A DNA stretch of 64,000 bases. Source: Klebsiella michiganensis. GTDB lineage: Bacteria > Pseudomonadota > Gammaproteobacteria > Enterobacterales > Enterobacteriaceae. The notes under the pieces were generated by a model, which had not been told where the DNA came from, ran no database searches, and saw only the letters and a list, made by a program, of their open reading frames with translations. The DNA lies in NCBI GenBank assembly GCA_000963575.1, contig CP011077.1, positions 2,356,001 to 2,420,000 on the forward strand, read 5' to 3'. Shown in pieces: positions 16,490 to 23,875 of this stretch; position 1 is the first letter of the stretch; the number at the start of each line of letters is the position of its first letter. The position numbers and the translations under genes were made by a program.

Positions 16490-17155
16490 ATGAGGGATCT
16501 AGCTGAATTAGTTGATGAGCATAAGTCTGGCTGGCTTACAGTCCAACAATCGTTGAACGTAGCAACCAATAACTATGAAATTCTTCCCTGTGACCCAGAA
16601 CAAGCAAGCTTCGATTTACACCAGCTTCAGGTAACCACATCCTCTCCGCTCGGTGCTGTAGCATACGAAACGGGAGGTATAGTTGTTGATAATGGTTGGT
16701 TGCGTATTTTAGGCTCCGGCCATAACAGACTGACACGAAGGCTGGCTTCCTGGACACAAGAGGTGATAGCCACCCGGCCATTTAAGGCATTATTGATTGC
16801 GGATGATGCATCGGGAGGCTTTTTTGCACTTAACGGGGGAGAATTCGGTGAAGATCGTTGCGGTGTGTATTACCTCCCACCTGATACTCTTGAATGGGAA
16901 AGCCTCGATACTAGCTATTCAGGTTTTCTGCATTGGGCGCTTTGCGGTGATTTGAACTTATTCTACAAAAATGTGCGTTGGACAGATTGGCGAGAAGATA
17001 CAACTTCAATGAATGGCGATCTGGTGTACTCCTTTTATCCATACCTCTGGAGCGCCCCCCAGTTATCTATAGATCAGCGTTCGCGGATTACTGTGCCTGT
17101 TGTTGAACACTGGGCGTTATGCGTGGATTTGATCGCTCAATTTAAGCACGAATAA
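16490..17155 (+). CDS. DUF2625 family protein
   Basis: 221-aa soluble protein that closely fits DUF2625 proteins as I recall them: RDLAELVDEHKSGWLTVQQS at the start, then LHQLQVTTSSPLGAVAYETG, GWLRILGSGH, LLIADDASGGFFALNGGEFG, VYYLPPDTLEWE and SGFLHWALCGDL. Biochemical function is unknown; the fold is discussed with SMI1/KNR4-like proteins, many of which are toxin-immunity proteins. Two in-frame ATGs (16472, 16487) lie just upstream; 16490 has AAGGA at the best distance. It follows the alpha/beta hydrolase terminator and begins a lower-GC stretch that ends at a remnant of the flanking locus, so it may be part of an inserted cargo. Confidence 0.75.
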   Translation: MRDLAELVDEHKSGWLTVQQSLNVATNNYEILPCDPEQASFDLHQLQVTTSSPLGAVAYETGGIVVDNGWLRILGSGHNRLTRRLASWTQEVIATRPFKALLIADDASGGFFALNGGEFGEDRCGVYYLPPDTLEWESLDTSYSGFLHWALCGDLNLFYKNVRWTDWREDTTSMNGDLVYSFYPYLWSAPQLSIDQRSRITVPVVEHWALCVDLIAQFKHE

Positions 17156-17290
17156 TTTCTGTAAGTTTGTTGCGCTTCCTTGCCGCCCATTCAGGTCTGT
17201 CAGGGGTGAAGGAAGAATGATCGGTCTTTCCCCCACCTCTCCTCTGTTCACTGATTTTGAGGGTTTCCGTTTGTCACTCTTCAACATCTT

Positions 17291-17518
17291 TTATGATTTA
17301 TTGTTTTTGAGCATTAACCATTCATGCCAAACATTTTCCGCATCAATATCTTGATAGCCTCGGCTTTTAGTCATGTCTATGGCAATCTCAGTCGGTAATT
17401 CAATAGCGGTCGCATTATCTCGTATTGCCTCAACTTCATGCTGGAGTAGTTCACGGCCAATTGCCTTCTCTTTTACTTCAAGTAATGCAATCAATGCCGG
17501 GATAAATACAATAGTCAT
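17291..17518 (-). CDS. Hypothetical small helical protein
   Basis: 75-aa charged, mostly helical protein (IPALIALLEVKEKAIGRELL, EIAIDMTKSRGYQDIDAENV). No known domain is recognised. It lies on the opposite strand between the DUF2625 and DUF1963 genes. The amino-acid make-up is that of a real soluble protein, but no good ribosome site precedes the ATG. It may be an accessory to one of the two neighbours; nothing in the sequence shows its role. Confidence 0.5.
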   Translation of the reverse strand: MTIVFIPALIALLEVKEKAIGRELLQHEVEAIRDNATAIELPTEIAIDMTKSRGYQDIDAENVWHEWLMLKNNKS

Positions 17519-17615
17519 TATCAGTCAGTCTTCATTATTCGCTGAATTTTCATCATTCTGGCATAAATAGCGTGTTGTTACATACCCTCCAGAACAACTT
17601 AACAAGGATGCAAGT

Positions 17616-18293
17616 ATGAAAGCCAAGAGTGCGTTAGTTTTAGAAGCACTGAGATCCAAACTACGTCCCGCATCTGTGGCGCAGGTCGGTGGTTTTCGCC
17701 CTAAAGCAGACCCCATTACTTCCTGGTTTTTGAAAGGAGTCTCTTTACCTGGCGAAGGGCTGCCCGTCTGGAAAGGACAGCCGATGTTTCCGCTTCTTCA
17801 GATTCGTATCGATGAGCTTCCGGTGATCCCTGAACAACTGAAGGATGTCGCACTCCTGGTGCTCTATCACAATATAGAAAGCTATCCGTTTGATAATCCT
17901 CATGGTGAAGGATGGCTAATACGAGAATATGCCACCCTTGAGGGGCTGGAGTTATTGCCTGCAACGGAGACACCTTATCGTGCATTTCCGGTTCGATGGC
18001 TGAGCGTGAATGATGATGCTCCAGGATGGGAGGATGCCTGGGATATTATTGATCTTTCTGAGGTAAACGATGATGAAGAGGCTGCTAACAGCTTCTTTGA
18101 TGATTTCAATCGCTACAGTGGAACCAAGGTCGGAGGATATCCGAAGGAAATACAACACGGGGCGGGGATTAAAGATTTTGTTTTTCAGGTGGGGTCAGAG
18201 GAAAAGGTAAACTGGATGTGGGCGGACAATGGTATCGGCTACTTTCACAAGTCACCAGAGGGGCTCTGGACTTTTTCGTGTCAGTTTTACTAG
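17616..18293 (+). CDS. DUF1963 (YwqG-like) domain protein
   Basis: 225-aa soluble protein with the DUF1963/YwqG pattern: VAQVGGFRPKADPITSWFLK near the start, FPLLQIRIDELPVIPEQLKD, VLYHNIESYPFD, the hallmark TKVGGYPKEIQHG around residues 171-183, and a C-terminal aromatic strand region (KVNWMWADNGIGYFHKS). YwqG-type proteins have no proven activity; some sit in toxin-immunity neighbourhoods. ATG is chosen because it starts the conserved region. It is the last intact gene of the cargo before the remnant copy of the flanking locus. Confidence 0.65.
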   Translation: MKAKSALVLEALRSKLRPASVAQVGGFRPKADPITSWFLKGVSLPGEGLPVWKGQPMFPLLQIRIDELPVIPEQLKDVALLVLYHNIESYPFDNPHGEGWLIREYATLEGLELLPATETPYRAFPVRWLSVNDDAPGWEDAWDIIDLSEVNDDEEAANSFFDDFNRYSGTKVGGYPKEIQHGAGIKDFVFQVGSEEKVNWMWADNGIGYFHKSPEGLWTFSCQFY

Positions 18294-18357
18294 TAGTACA
18301 GCGTCCGCGCCTCTCGCAGAGCGGAAGTTTTACAGCGGTCCTGCCTGGCGCCTGGTC

Positions 18358-18535
18358 TGGTCTGGTAAATAAATGGTCTCGCCCCACCCGCGCGGTGGGG
18401 TTTTTTATGCCGCTATGCTGGCCTGAAGCTGTGCTCTAAGTGAGCTGCATCCTCGTCTGTCCAGCATTTCCTCGACGAGAAAGCCTCCCTTTAAGCCGAA
18501 AATCCAGGGGAGACCGCGAGGCTCCCCTGGAAAGG
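18358..18535 (+). pseudogene. Deletion-scarred second copy of the e(P4)-lysR-hydrolase locus
   Basis: This stretch joins three pieces homologous to loci upstream. It opens with the last codons of an e(P4)-type gene (W-S-G-K-stop, 18358-18372). Next come its CCCCACC/GGTGGGG terminator (18382-18406) and the 3' end of the convergent LysR gene up to about 18441; over 65 bases five differ from 13485-13549. After a junction come the last codons of the alpha/beta hydrolase (VQHFLDEKA, about 18456-18495, 36 of 39 bases identical) and a hairpin at the equivalent place. Differences are mainly transitions at silent-type positions, so the copy is diverged, not a fresh duplication. About 2.7 kb (rest of lysR, the metallo-hydrolase and most of the hydrolase) is missing. 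Confidence 0.85.
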
Positions 18536-18604
18536 GATATATAAGGGATCAAGTGCATTCGTTTTTTATCTATACCCCAAAGGTCAGTCTCTTAGTTTTA
18601 GATA

Positions 18605-19240
18605 TTATCTTTCATACCCGTATAAATTAATCCTGCCCGAGAGATACTCGCCTAAATATACTTCGCTGATTTTATTAAAGCCCTGCTTGATAACTTCTTT
18701 TTCTAACCAGTCGTTGTCCTTGTTAAGGATTTCGAGCAAATCATGGTTAGCTAAGCCATCAACTATAATTGGATAACGTATATTCTCATCACCACTTTGT
18801 ATAATGGTTAACTGCCCATTCTGTTCGAGAACTACGCGCTTCAATTGTTCTATTTCATAAATACCATTCGCCCTTAACTTGAACATCAAATCATTTGCAG
18901 AAACACCATTGCGTAAACACTCCTTAACATTGACACTGCCATTATGCACCAGGGTGATAGGCTTGCCATCAATAATTCTTTTAACTAGCCGATTGTTCTC
19001 TTTTAAAAATTTAAGGACAAAGACGAGAAAGGTCCATATAATTAACACCAAAACAAACTGTAGCACTGTTATCGATTCATTATAAATTACGCCACCGATA
19101 ATCCCCCCGAGCACATAGTTCTGAACCTGGTCCATCGCGGATGAAGGCGCCAGGTTGCCCTTCCCCATGAGATTTATTTGAATAATCAGACACAGTATCC
19201 CCAGGCCCAATTTTATCATGATCGGCGTGTAAATTATCAT
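18605..19240 (-). CDS. DUF421 (YetF/YdfS-like) membrane protein
   Basis: 211-aa membrane protein of the DUF421 family. Hydrophobic segments lie near residues 8-25, 42-55 and 60-80. A cytoplasmic domain follows with the family's RIIDGKPITLVHNGSVNVKE, NDLMFKLRANGIYEIEQLKR and VVLEQNGQLTIIQ. In Bacillus, relatives affect membrane or lipid homeostasis; the molecular activity is unknown. GAGGAGCAGAA directly precedes the ATG, giving a firm start. It lies nine bases after the DUF3290 gene and is clearly co-transcribed with it. Codon use is AT-rich, unlike the surrounding enteric genes, and this gene pair is typical of Firmicutes, which suggests transfer. Confidence 0.82.
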   Translation of the reverse strand: MIIYTPIMIKLGLGILCLIIQINLMGKGNLAPSSAMDQVQNYVLGGIIGGVIYNESITVLQFVLVLIIWTFLVFVLKFLKENNRLVKRIIDGKPITLVHNGSVNVKECLRNGVSANDLMFKLRANGIYEIEQLKRVVLEQNGQLTIIQSGDENIRYPIIVDGLANHDLLEILNKDNDWLEKEVIKQGFNKISEVYLGEYLSGRINLYGYER

Positions 19241-19249
19241 TTCTGCTCC

Positions 19250-19696
19250 TCAGTTTTTTATGATTTCTATGCCTGGGTTTACTAACGACACCTCAACTAA
19301 ACTATATGTTTTTTGATCCGGACTTAAATTAACGCGATAGTAAAAATCATTAATTTTAACGATAATGCCATCCGAGAGTTGTATTGAGTTTGAAAATATA
19401 GAATCCATGCTCACTTCTTTTTCTTGTGATAACAACTTAACAAAGTTTACCATTTGTGATGATTGAGAATGTATATTTTGACTGTCGGTATAATCTGCAT
19501 ACTGAACACCAGAAATGAAGAGTAAAAATAAGAAGACGATAATTGTCAAGTCTCGATATTTAGTTTGTAAGCGATGACGCATGTACAGGCTAAAAAAAAC
19601 GATCAAAATAAATAAAGCACCAAATATAATGATGTATTTTAAATAATCATTAATATTAGACTGTGTTTGTAGATAATCGATGCCATAAAATCTCAT
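19250..19696 (-). CDS. DUF3290 family membrane protein
   Basis: 148-aa protein beginning MRFYGIDYLQTQSNINDYLK, followed by two transmembrane segments (about residues 21-40 and 50-66) and an extracytoplasmic C-terminal domain (SIFSNSIQLSDGIIVKINDF, then a short beta-rich tail). This layout, and the direct coupling to a DUF421 gene, match the DUF3290 family known mainly from lactobacilli, streptococci and bacilli. No activity is known. Codon use is strongly AT-rich compared with the genes on either side. It probably forms a complex with the DUF421 protein; that is inferred from gene order. Confidence 0.75.
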   Translation of the reverse strand: MRFYGIDYLQTQSNINDYLKYIIIFGALFILIVFFSLYMRHRLQTKYRDLTIIVFLFLLFISGVQYADYTDSQNIHSQSSQMVNFVKLLSQEKEVSMDSIFSNSIQLSDGIIVKINDFYYRVNLSPDQKTYSLVEVSLVNPGIEIIKN

Positions 19697-19851
19697 ATAG
19701 TTATAATCCCTAACCCCTTAAGACCCCATTTTTATTATAGTAACACATTGCCATTTCCCGCTCTAACGACCGCGCTACGGGCTCTCTCCTCTCTATCCAG
19801 TTCACCACTATCTCCCTTGCTGCTTTTCATGTTGAAAATCCCTTGATCAAC

Positions 19852-19883
19852 ATTTAGTCCAGATATAGATTATTTGTCTAAAT
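19852..19883. promoter_or_regulatory. Candidate operator upstream of the RidA-lyase operon
   Basis: ATTTAG and CTAAAT form an inverted repeat with a 20-base spacer, 22 bases before the RidA start. The likely binder is the YheO-PAS-type regulator encoded by the third gene of the operon. Symmetry only. Confidence 0.3.
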
Positions 19884-19905
19884 CCGACCGCGATTGAGAG
19901 GTAAC

Positions 19906-20295
19906 ATGGCCCCGGACATCAGGCTACGCAATATCGAACAGGCTCCTGCCCCCGTGGGGCACTATTCCCATACCGCCACTGCAGGCGGTTTGGTGTTTAT
20001 TTCCGGCCAGCTTCCCCTGGCGGCGGACGGCACACCGCGATGTGAAGCGCCTTTTGAGGAGCAGGCTCAGCTGGTGCTGCAAAATATTGAGTCTTGCCTG
20101 GCCTGCGCGGGGGTGACGAAACAACATCTTGTCTCCGTGCGGGTGTATATCACGGACATCAATCTCTGGCCGGTGTTTAACCGCATCTATGCGGCGTGGA
20201 TCGGCGAGCACCGCCCTTCCCGCGCGGTGGCCGGCGTTGCACAACTCCATTACGGCGCGGCGCTCGAAATTGAAGCCGTGGCGCTCTCTGAATAA
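19906..20295 (+). CDS. RidA-family enamine/imine deaminase
   Basis: 129-aa YjgF/RidA protein. RidA proteins hydrolyse reactive enamine or imine intermediates made by PLP enzymes and so protect other PLP enzymes. Typical marks are VGHYSHTATAGGLVFISGQL, the QAQLVLQNIESCLACAGV helix, VSVRVYITDI and the C-terminal RAVAGVAQLHYGAALEIEAV; the Arg of the RAV motif is the usual active-site Arg. The ATG has GAGAGG six bases upstream. It is the first gene of an operon with a hydroxyaspartate/threonine dehydratase-like enzyme, which produces just such imines, so the pairing makes biochemical sense. Confidence 0.88.
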   Translation: MAPDIRLRNIEQAPAPVGHYSHTATAGGLVFISGQLPLAADGTPRCEAPFEEQAQLVLQNIESCLACAGVTKQHLVSVRVYITDINLWPVFNRIYAAWIGEHRPSRAVAGVAQLHYGAALEIEAVALSE

Positions 20296-20318
20296 GACAA
20301 CCGTTTAAAGGTGGCAAA

Positions 20319-21299
20319 ATGAGTGAATTAGTTCTCCCCGTTTATGAAGATGTGGTCGCGGCGGCTCAGCGCATTGAGGGCCATGCCAACCGTACCCCGG
20401 TCATGACATCCCGCACCGTAAATGAAGAGTTTGGCGCCGACGTCTTTTTCAAATGCGAAAACTATCAGCGAATGGGGGCGTTTAAGTTCCGCGGGGCCAT
20501 GAACGCCCTCGCCCAGTTTACGCCGGAGCAGAAAGAAGCTGGGGTGGTGGCCTTCTCCTCCGGGAACCACGCCCAGGCAATTGCCCTTGCCGCAGGACTG
20601 CTGGGTATTCCGGCAACCATCGTGATGCCGGAAGATGCCCCGGCGGCCAAAATAGCCGCCACGCGGGAATACGGCGGCAAAGTCATTCTCTATAACCGCT
20701 ACACCGAAGACCGGCAGCAGATAGGCAAAGATCTGGCGGATAAATATGGCCTGACGCTGATCCCGCCTTACGATCATCCGCACGTCATTGCAGGCCAGGG
20801 CACCGCGGCGAAAGAGCTGTTTGACGAGGTCGGCGAGCTGGACGCGCTGTTTGTCTGCCTGGGCGGCGGCGGGTTGATTTCCGGCTGCGCCCTGGCGGCG
20901 CGTCATCTTTCCCCCAACTGTAAAGTCTACGGCGTGGAGCCGGAAGCCGGGAACGATGCCCAGCAGTCGTTCCGACATCGGCAAATTGTGCGTATTGATA
21001 CACCCAAAACTATCGCCGATGGCGCGCAAACCACTTTCCTGGGGGACTACACCTTCCAGATGATTTGCCAGAACGTGGACGATATTTTCACCGCCACCGA
21101 CGAAGAGCTGATCGCATCGATGAAGTTTTTTGCCGAGCGCATGAAAATGGTGGTCGAGCCGACGGGTTGCCTTGGCTTCGCCGCCGCGCGCGGGATGAAA
21201 GAGAGTCTGCGCGGGAAGCGAATCGGGATTATCATCAGCGGCGGCAACGTCGATATCAGCCGCTACGCTGAATTTCTGGCCGCTGCCGCACCGCGTTAA
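20319..21299 (+). CDS. PLP-dependent threo-3-hydroxyaspartate ammonia-lyase (threonine dehydratase family)
   Basis: 326-aa fold-type II PLP enzyme. Lys56 in MGAFKFRGA is the Schiff-base lysine, SSGNHAQ (80-86) binds the carboxylate, GGGG (182-185) binds the cofactor phosphate, and ISGGNVD near the C terminus closes the site. There is no ACT regulatory domain, so it is a catabolic type. The sequence best fits threo-3-hydroxy-L-aspartate ammonia-lyase, giving oxaloacetate and ammonia; serine racemase or catabolic threonine dehydratase are close alternatives. The gene lies between ridA and a DauR-like regulator with short gaps. Confidence is high for the family and moderate for the exact substrate. 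Confidence 0.82.
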   Translation: MSELVLPVYEDVVAAAQRIEGHANRTPVMTSRTVNEEFGADVFFKCENYQRMGAFKFRGAMNALAQFTPEQKEAGVVAFSSGNHAQAIALAAGLLGIPATIVMPEDAPAAKIAATREYGGKVILYNRYTEDRQQIGKDLADKYGLTLIPPYDHPHVIAGQGTAAKELFDEVGELDALFVCLGGGGLISGCALAARHLSPNCKVYGVEPEAGNDAQQSFRHRQIVRIDTPKTIADGAQTTFLGDYTFQMICQNVDDIFTATDEELIASMKFFAERMKMVVEPTGCLGFAAARGMKESLRGKRIGIIISGGNVDISRYAEFLAAAAPR

Positions 21300-21316
21300 T
21301 CAGAAGGAGAGATAGA

Positions 21317-21967
21317 GTGTCAAAATCAGAAAACAGTGCCCTGCTCGACCAGCTCGAGAGCATCGCCCGGGGGTTGAGTGAAACTTTCGCACCTTTTTGT
21401 GAGGTGGTAGTGCACGACCTGAAACAGCCCGATCACTCTATCCTCTCTATCCATAACAACCTGTCCGGCCGTGAGGTTGGCCAGGGTGCAACGGAAATGG
21501 GGCTGGCGCGCATCGCCTCCCCTGATTTCCCGGCGGTGATCGCCAATTATGCCAACCAGTTTGCCGACGGACGCCCGGTAAAAAGCACGTCTATTGGGCT
21601 GAAAGATGACGCCGGGAATTACGTCGCGGCACTCTGCCTGAACCTGGATATGACCTTGTTCAGAGGAATGCAAAGCGCGCTGGCACGCTTTACCGACACC
21701 ACGTCAGGCCCGGTGGTGGAACACATTGGGCCTGCGGGTTCTGAAGCCATCAGGCTTAGAATCGATCGCTATGCCGCCGGCATAGGGACGACGCCACGCG
21801 CGCTGAAAACTTCAGAAAGAATTGAGCTGTTGCAGACGTTAAAAAAAGAAGGATTACTGGATATCCGTAAATCGATGGAAACCGTGGCGCAGCATTTGGG
21901 CGTTTCCCGGGCATCGGTTTATTTGTATGCAAAACAACAGTCATCCGTAGACGAGACGGGCTGCTGA
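21317..21967 (+). CDS. YheO-PAS/DauR-like transcriptional regulator
   Basis: 216-aa regulator. The N-terminal half is a PAS-like YheO domain (ARGLSETFAPFCEVVVHDLK, ILSIHNNLSGREVGQGATEM, TSIGLKDDAGNYVAALCLNL). The C-terminal segment is a helix-turn-helix of the HTH_22 type (ESMETVAQHL-like: RKSMETVAQHLGVSRASVYL near 185-204). DauR of Pseudomonas, of the same architecture, represses D-arginine catabolism. As the last gene of the ridA-lyase operon it probably controls that operon in response to the amino acid. AGGAGA lies just before its GTG start. Confidence 0.8.
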   Translation: MSKSENSALLDQLESIARGLSETFAPFCEVVVHDLKQPDHSILSIHNNLSGREVGQGATEMGLARIASPDFPAVIANYANQFADGRPVKSTSIGLKDDAGNYVAALCLNLDMTLFRGMQSALARFTDTTSGPVVEHIGPAGSEAIRLRIDRYAAGIGTTPRALKTSERIELLQTLKKEGLLDIRKSMETVAQHLGVSRASVYLYAKQQSSVDETGC

Positions 21968-22035
21968 CAACCACGGAGAGGAAAAACTGCGCTTTTTTCC
22001 CTCTTCGTCTGCAAACCTTCGCTGTCCGTAGACGA
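21944..22035. repeat. 11-bp direct repeat flanking a hairpin
   Basis: TCCGTAGACGA occurs at 21944-21954 and again at 22025-22035, one inside the regulator's last codons and one just before the next gene. Between them AGAGGAAAAA and TTTTTTCCCTCT (21977-22004) can pair with one bulge and probably terminate the operon. The repeat may be chance or a slipped-strand relic. Confidence 0.4.
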
Positions 22036-22078
22036 CATGGCGTCATTCAAATCGCAGTTTACTTGCCAGGGCAGACAG

Positions 22079-23023
22079 ATGGGTTCTTTGAAGTGGCTGG
22101 TAGCGCCTTTATCTCAGGAGCCTCAGCGCTCCGGTATTTTGTTTCATATCATCATTGGACTGCCGGCTGCGGCTTTTGGTCTCAGCATCAGCGGCTGCAG
22201 TTCCGCCGGGCACAACGCTGCATCATCCCTGCGGCTGGAAAGCCGGCTCAACGAGCAGATTGTGATGCTGCCTGTGCAAACGGAAGGCAGAACCGTTGAG
22301 CTGGAAACCACGCTGTACAAGCCTCCGGGCAACGGCCCTTTCCCCTTGCTGTTGATGAATCACGGTAAAAACCCGGGCAATGCCCGCACGCAGCCGCGCT
22401 CCCGCCACCTGGAAATCGCGTCGGTATTTGTTCACCGAGGGTTTGCGGTCGCGATCCCGATGCGGGAAGGCTTTGCGGCCTCAGGCGGCCAGTATCCGAA
22501 AGACGGGTGTGATGTGCGTCGTCACGCATTTGACGAGGCAAAAGATTCCGCGGCGGCGCTCAAGGAGCTGGTAAAACTGCCTTACGTTGATCGCGCCCGC
22601 ATTGTGATTGCCGGTCAGTCAGACGGGGGGCTGGTGGCCATGGCGCTGAGTACTCGCCAAATCCCGGGCGTACTGGGGGTGATTAACTTTTCAGGTGGAT
22701 TGCGCATGAAAACCTGTGCCGGCTGGCAGCAAAACCTGGTCAACGCCTATGGCAGCATCGGGAAACAGGCGCGCTATCCGTCGCTTTGGTTCTATGGCGA
22801 TAACGACCAGCTTTGGCCGCAGCCGCTGCCACAGCAAATGTTCAGCGCCTACACCAGCCAGGCCACCGGGGCCGCCAGCCGAGCCCGAATGGTTGATATC
22901 GGCACCTTCGGACAAAACTCCCATGACTTTGCCGACAGCAAAGCTGGCGTCAAACGCTGGTACCCGCAGGTAGAAACCTTCGTTCACTCGCTGGGGCTGC
23001 CGTTTGAGCCGGTGTTTAAATAG
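22079..23023 (+). CDS. Dienelactone-hydrolase-type alpha/beta hydrolase, lipoprotein candidate
   Basis: 314-aa exported hydrolase. A hydrophobic segment ends in LSISGCSS with Cys40, a plausible lipobox though the leader is long. The catalytic domain shows LLLMNHGKNPGNA (oxyanion region), AGQSDGG as the nucleophile elbow, YGDNDQLWP for the acid and NSHDFAD for the His. This resembles periplasmic dienelactone-hydrolase-family esterases. The ATG at 22079 follows AGGGCAG; ATG at 22037 is possible but lacks a ribosome site. Its last 40 bases overlap the end of the convergent BPL-N gene. Substrate unknown. Confidence 0.75.
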   Translation: MGSLKWLVAPLSQEPQRSGILFHIIIGLPAAAFGLSISGCSSAGHNAASSLRLESRLNEQIVMLPVQTEGRTVELETTLYKPPGNGPFPLLLMNHGKNPGNARTQPRSRHLEIASVFVHRGFAVAIPMREGFAASGGQYPKDGCDVRRHAFDEAKDSAAALKELVKLPYVDRARIVIAGQSDGGLVAMALSTRQIPGVLGVINFSGGLRMKTCAGWQQNLVNAYGSIGKQARYPSLWFYGDNDQLWPQPLPQQMFSAYTSQATGAASRARMVDIGTFGQNSHDFADSKAGVKRWYPQVETFVHSLGLPFEPVFK

Positions 23024-23766
23024 CTAAGCAGACGTGTCATTTTACTCTGAGGCGAGGTATGCCCGGTGACGCTGTTGTCAAACCAGCTGCCATCTGCCTC
23101 AGGGTGTGGGCCTGTCAGCACCACTTTTCCTTTGCCATAGCGGTAGGCGGCTATCGCCACATCACCGTTGCTGTACCAGGCCACTGGCGTAAAGCCGCTG
23201 CTTTTAGCGTCGTGATTAAAATAAGGGCCATCCTGATAGTAAAAAGGCTCTTTTTTATTCTCCCAGCTGATATTCAGCGTGTAGTCACCTTCATCCGCGA
23301 CGCCGGAACCGGGACGCCCAACCTCAGACTCAAGAGGGGTATCGATAAGCCCTATCCAGTCTTTGTCAGCCAGATAGGCGCCCATGCACAGGCCAAGATA
23401 CCCTTTCCCGCTGTGAACAAAGTCTCTGATGGCCTGCGCGCCGTTTTCACCAATAGCATCAAACGCCGCCGGGATATCCTGCCCGCCGCCGGGTTGCACG
23501 TAGATATCAAATTTACTCAGGTTTTGCCGGGTCAGTTTTAGCTTTTCATTTTCACCGATGTAGGCAATGGCGATATTTTTTCCGGTGTTCTGCAGCGATT
23601 TTGCCACCATTTCAGAGCAGTCGTCGCAGCCCGCAGCACCCCGATATATGGCGATGTTCAGGGGAGTGCCGCCAGATGCATTCGCCGCAAATGGAGAAAA
23701 TAAAAAAGCAGAGAGTGCTAAGCGAAATACGGGTGAAAACCTGTTCAGACCTTGTATTACCTTCAT
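22984..23766 (-). CDS. Exported BPL-N/glutamine-amidotransferase-like protein
   Basis: 260-aa protein with a signal peptide (residues about 1-30, ending FAANASG). A class I amidotransferase-like domain follows, of the type found at the N terminus of some biotin-protein ligases. The IYVQPGGGQDIPAAF strand and the nucleophile elbow GYLGLCMGAYLA, with its Cys, are clear, and HPEADGSW matches the catalytic HxE region. There is no ligase domain, so the name reflects only fold similarity. A periplasmic hydrolase or binding role is possible. The 3' end overlaps the convergent hydrolase gene. Confidence 0.72.
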   Translation of the reverse strand: MKVIQGLNRFSPVFRLALSAFLFSPFAANASGGTPLNIAIYRGAAGCDDCSEMVAKSLQNTGKNIAIAYIGENEKLKLTRQNLSKFDIYVQPGGGQDIPAAFDAIGENGAQAIRDFVHSGKGYLGLCMGAYLADKDWIGLIDTPLESEVGRPGSGVADEGDYTLNISWENKKEPFYYQDGPYFNHDAKSSGFTPVAWYSNGDVAIAAYRYGKGKVVLTGPHPEADGSWFDNSVTGHTSPQSKMTRLLSYLNTGSNGSPSE

Positions 23767-23875
23767 CCGGGCATCCTGTAAGTCAGCTTTACCAGAAAAG
23801 CGATTTAGGGGGAGCCAGTATGAATGCCGAAGCGTTTTAAAAACCAGTAAAATCGCGGTGAGGTTTAGCTCATGT

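Noticed and set aside
16490..18293. Toxin-immunity module
   Set aside because: No toxin, polymorphic-toxin fragment or secretion marker was found nearby, so an immunity role is not claimed.
18605..19696. Possible mobile element around the AT-rich DUF pair
   Set aside because: No transposase, integrase, terminal inverted repeats or target-site duplications were seen; transfer is inferred only from composition and family range.
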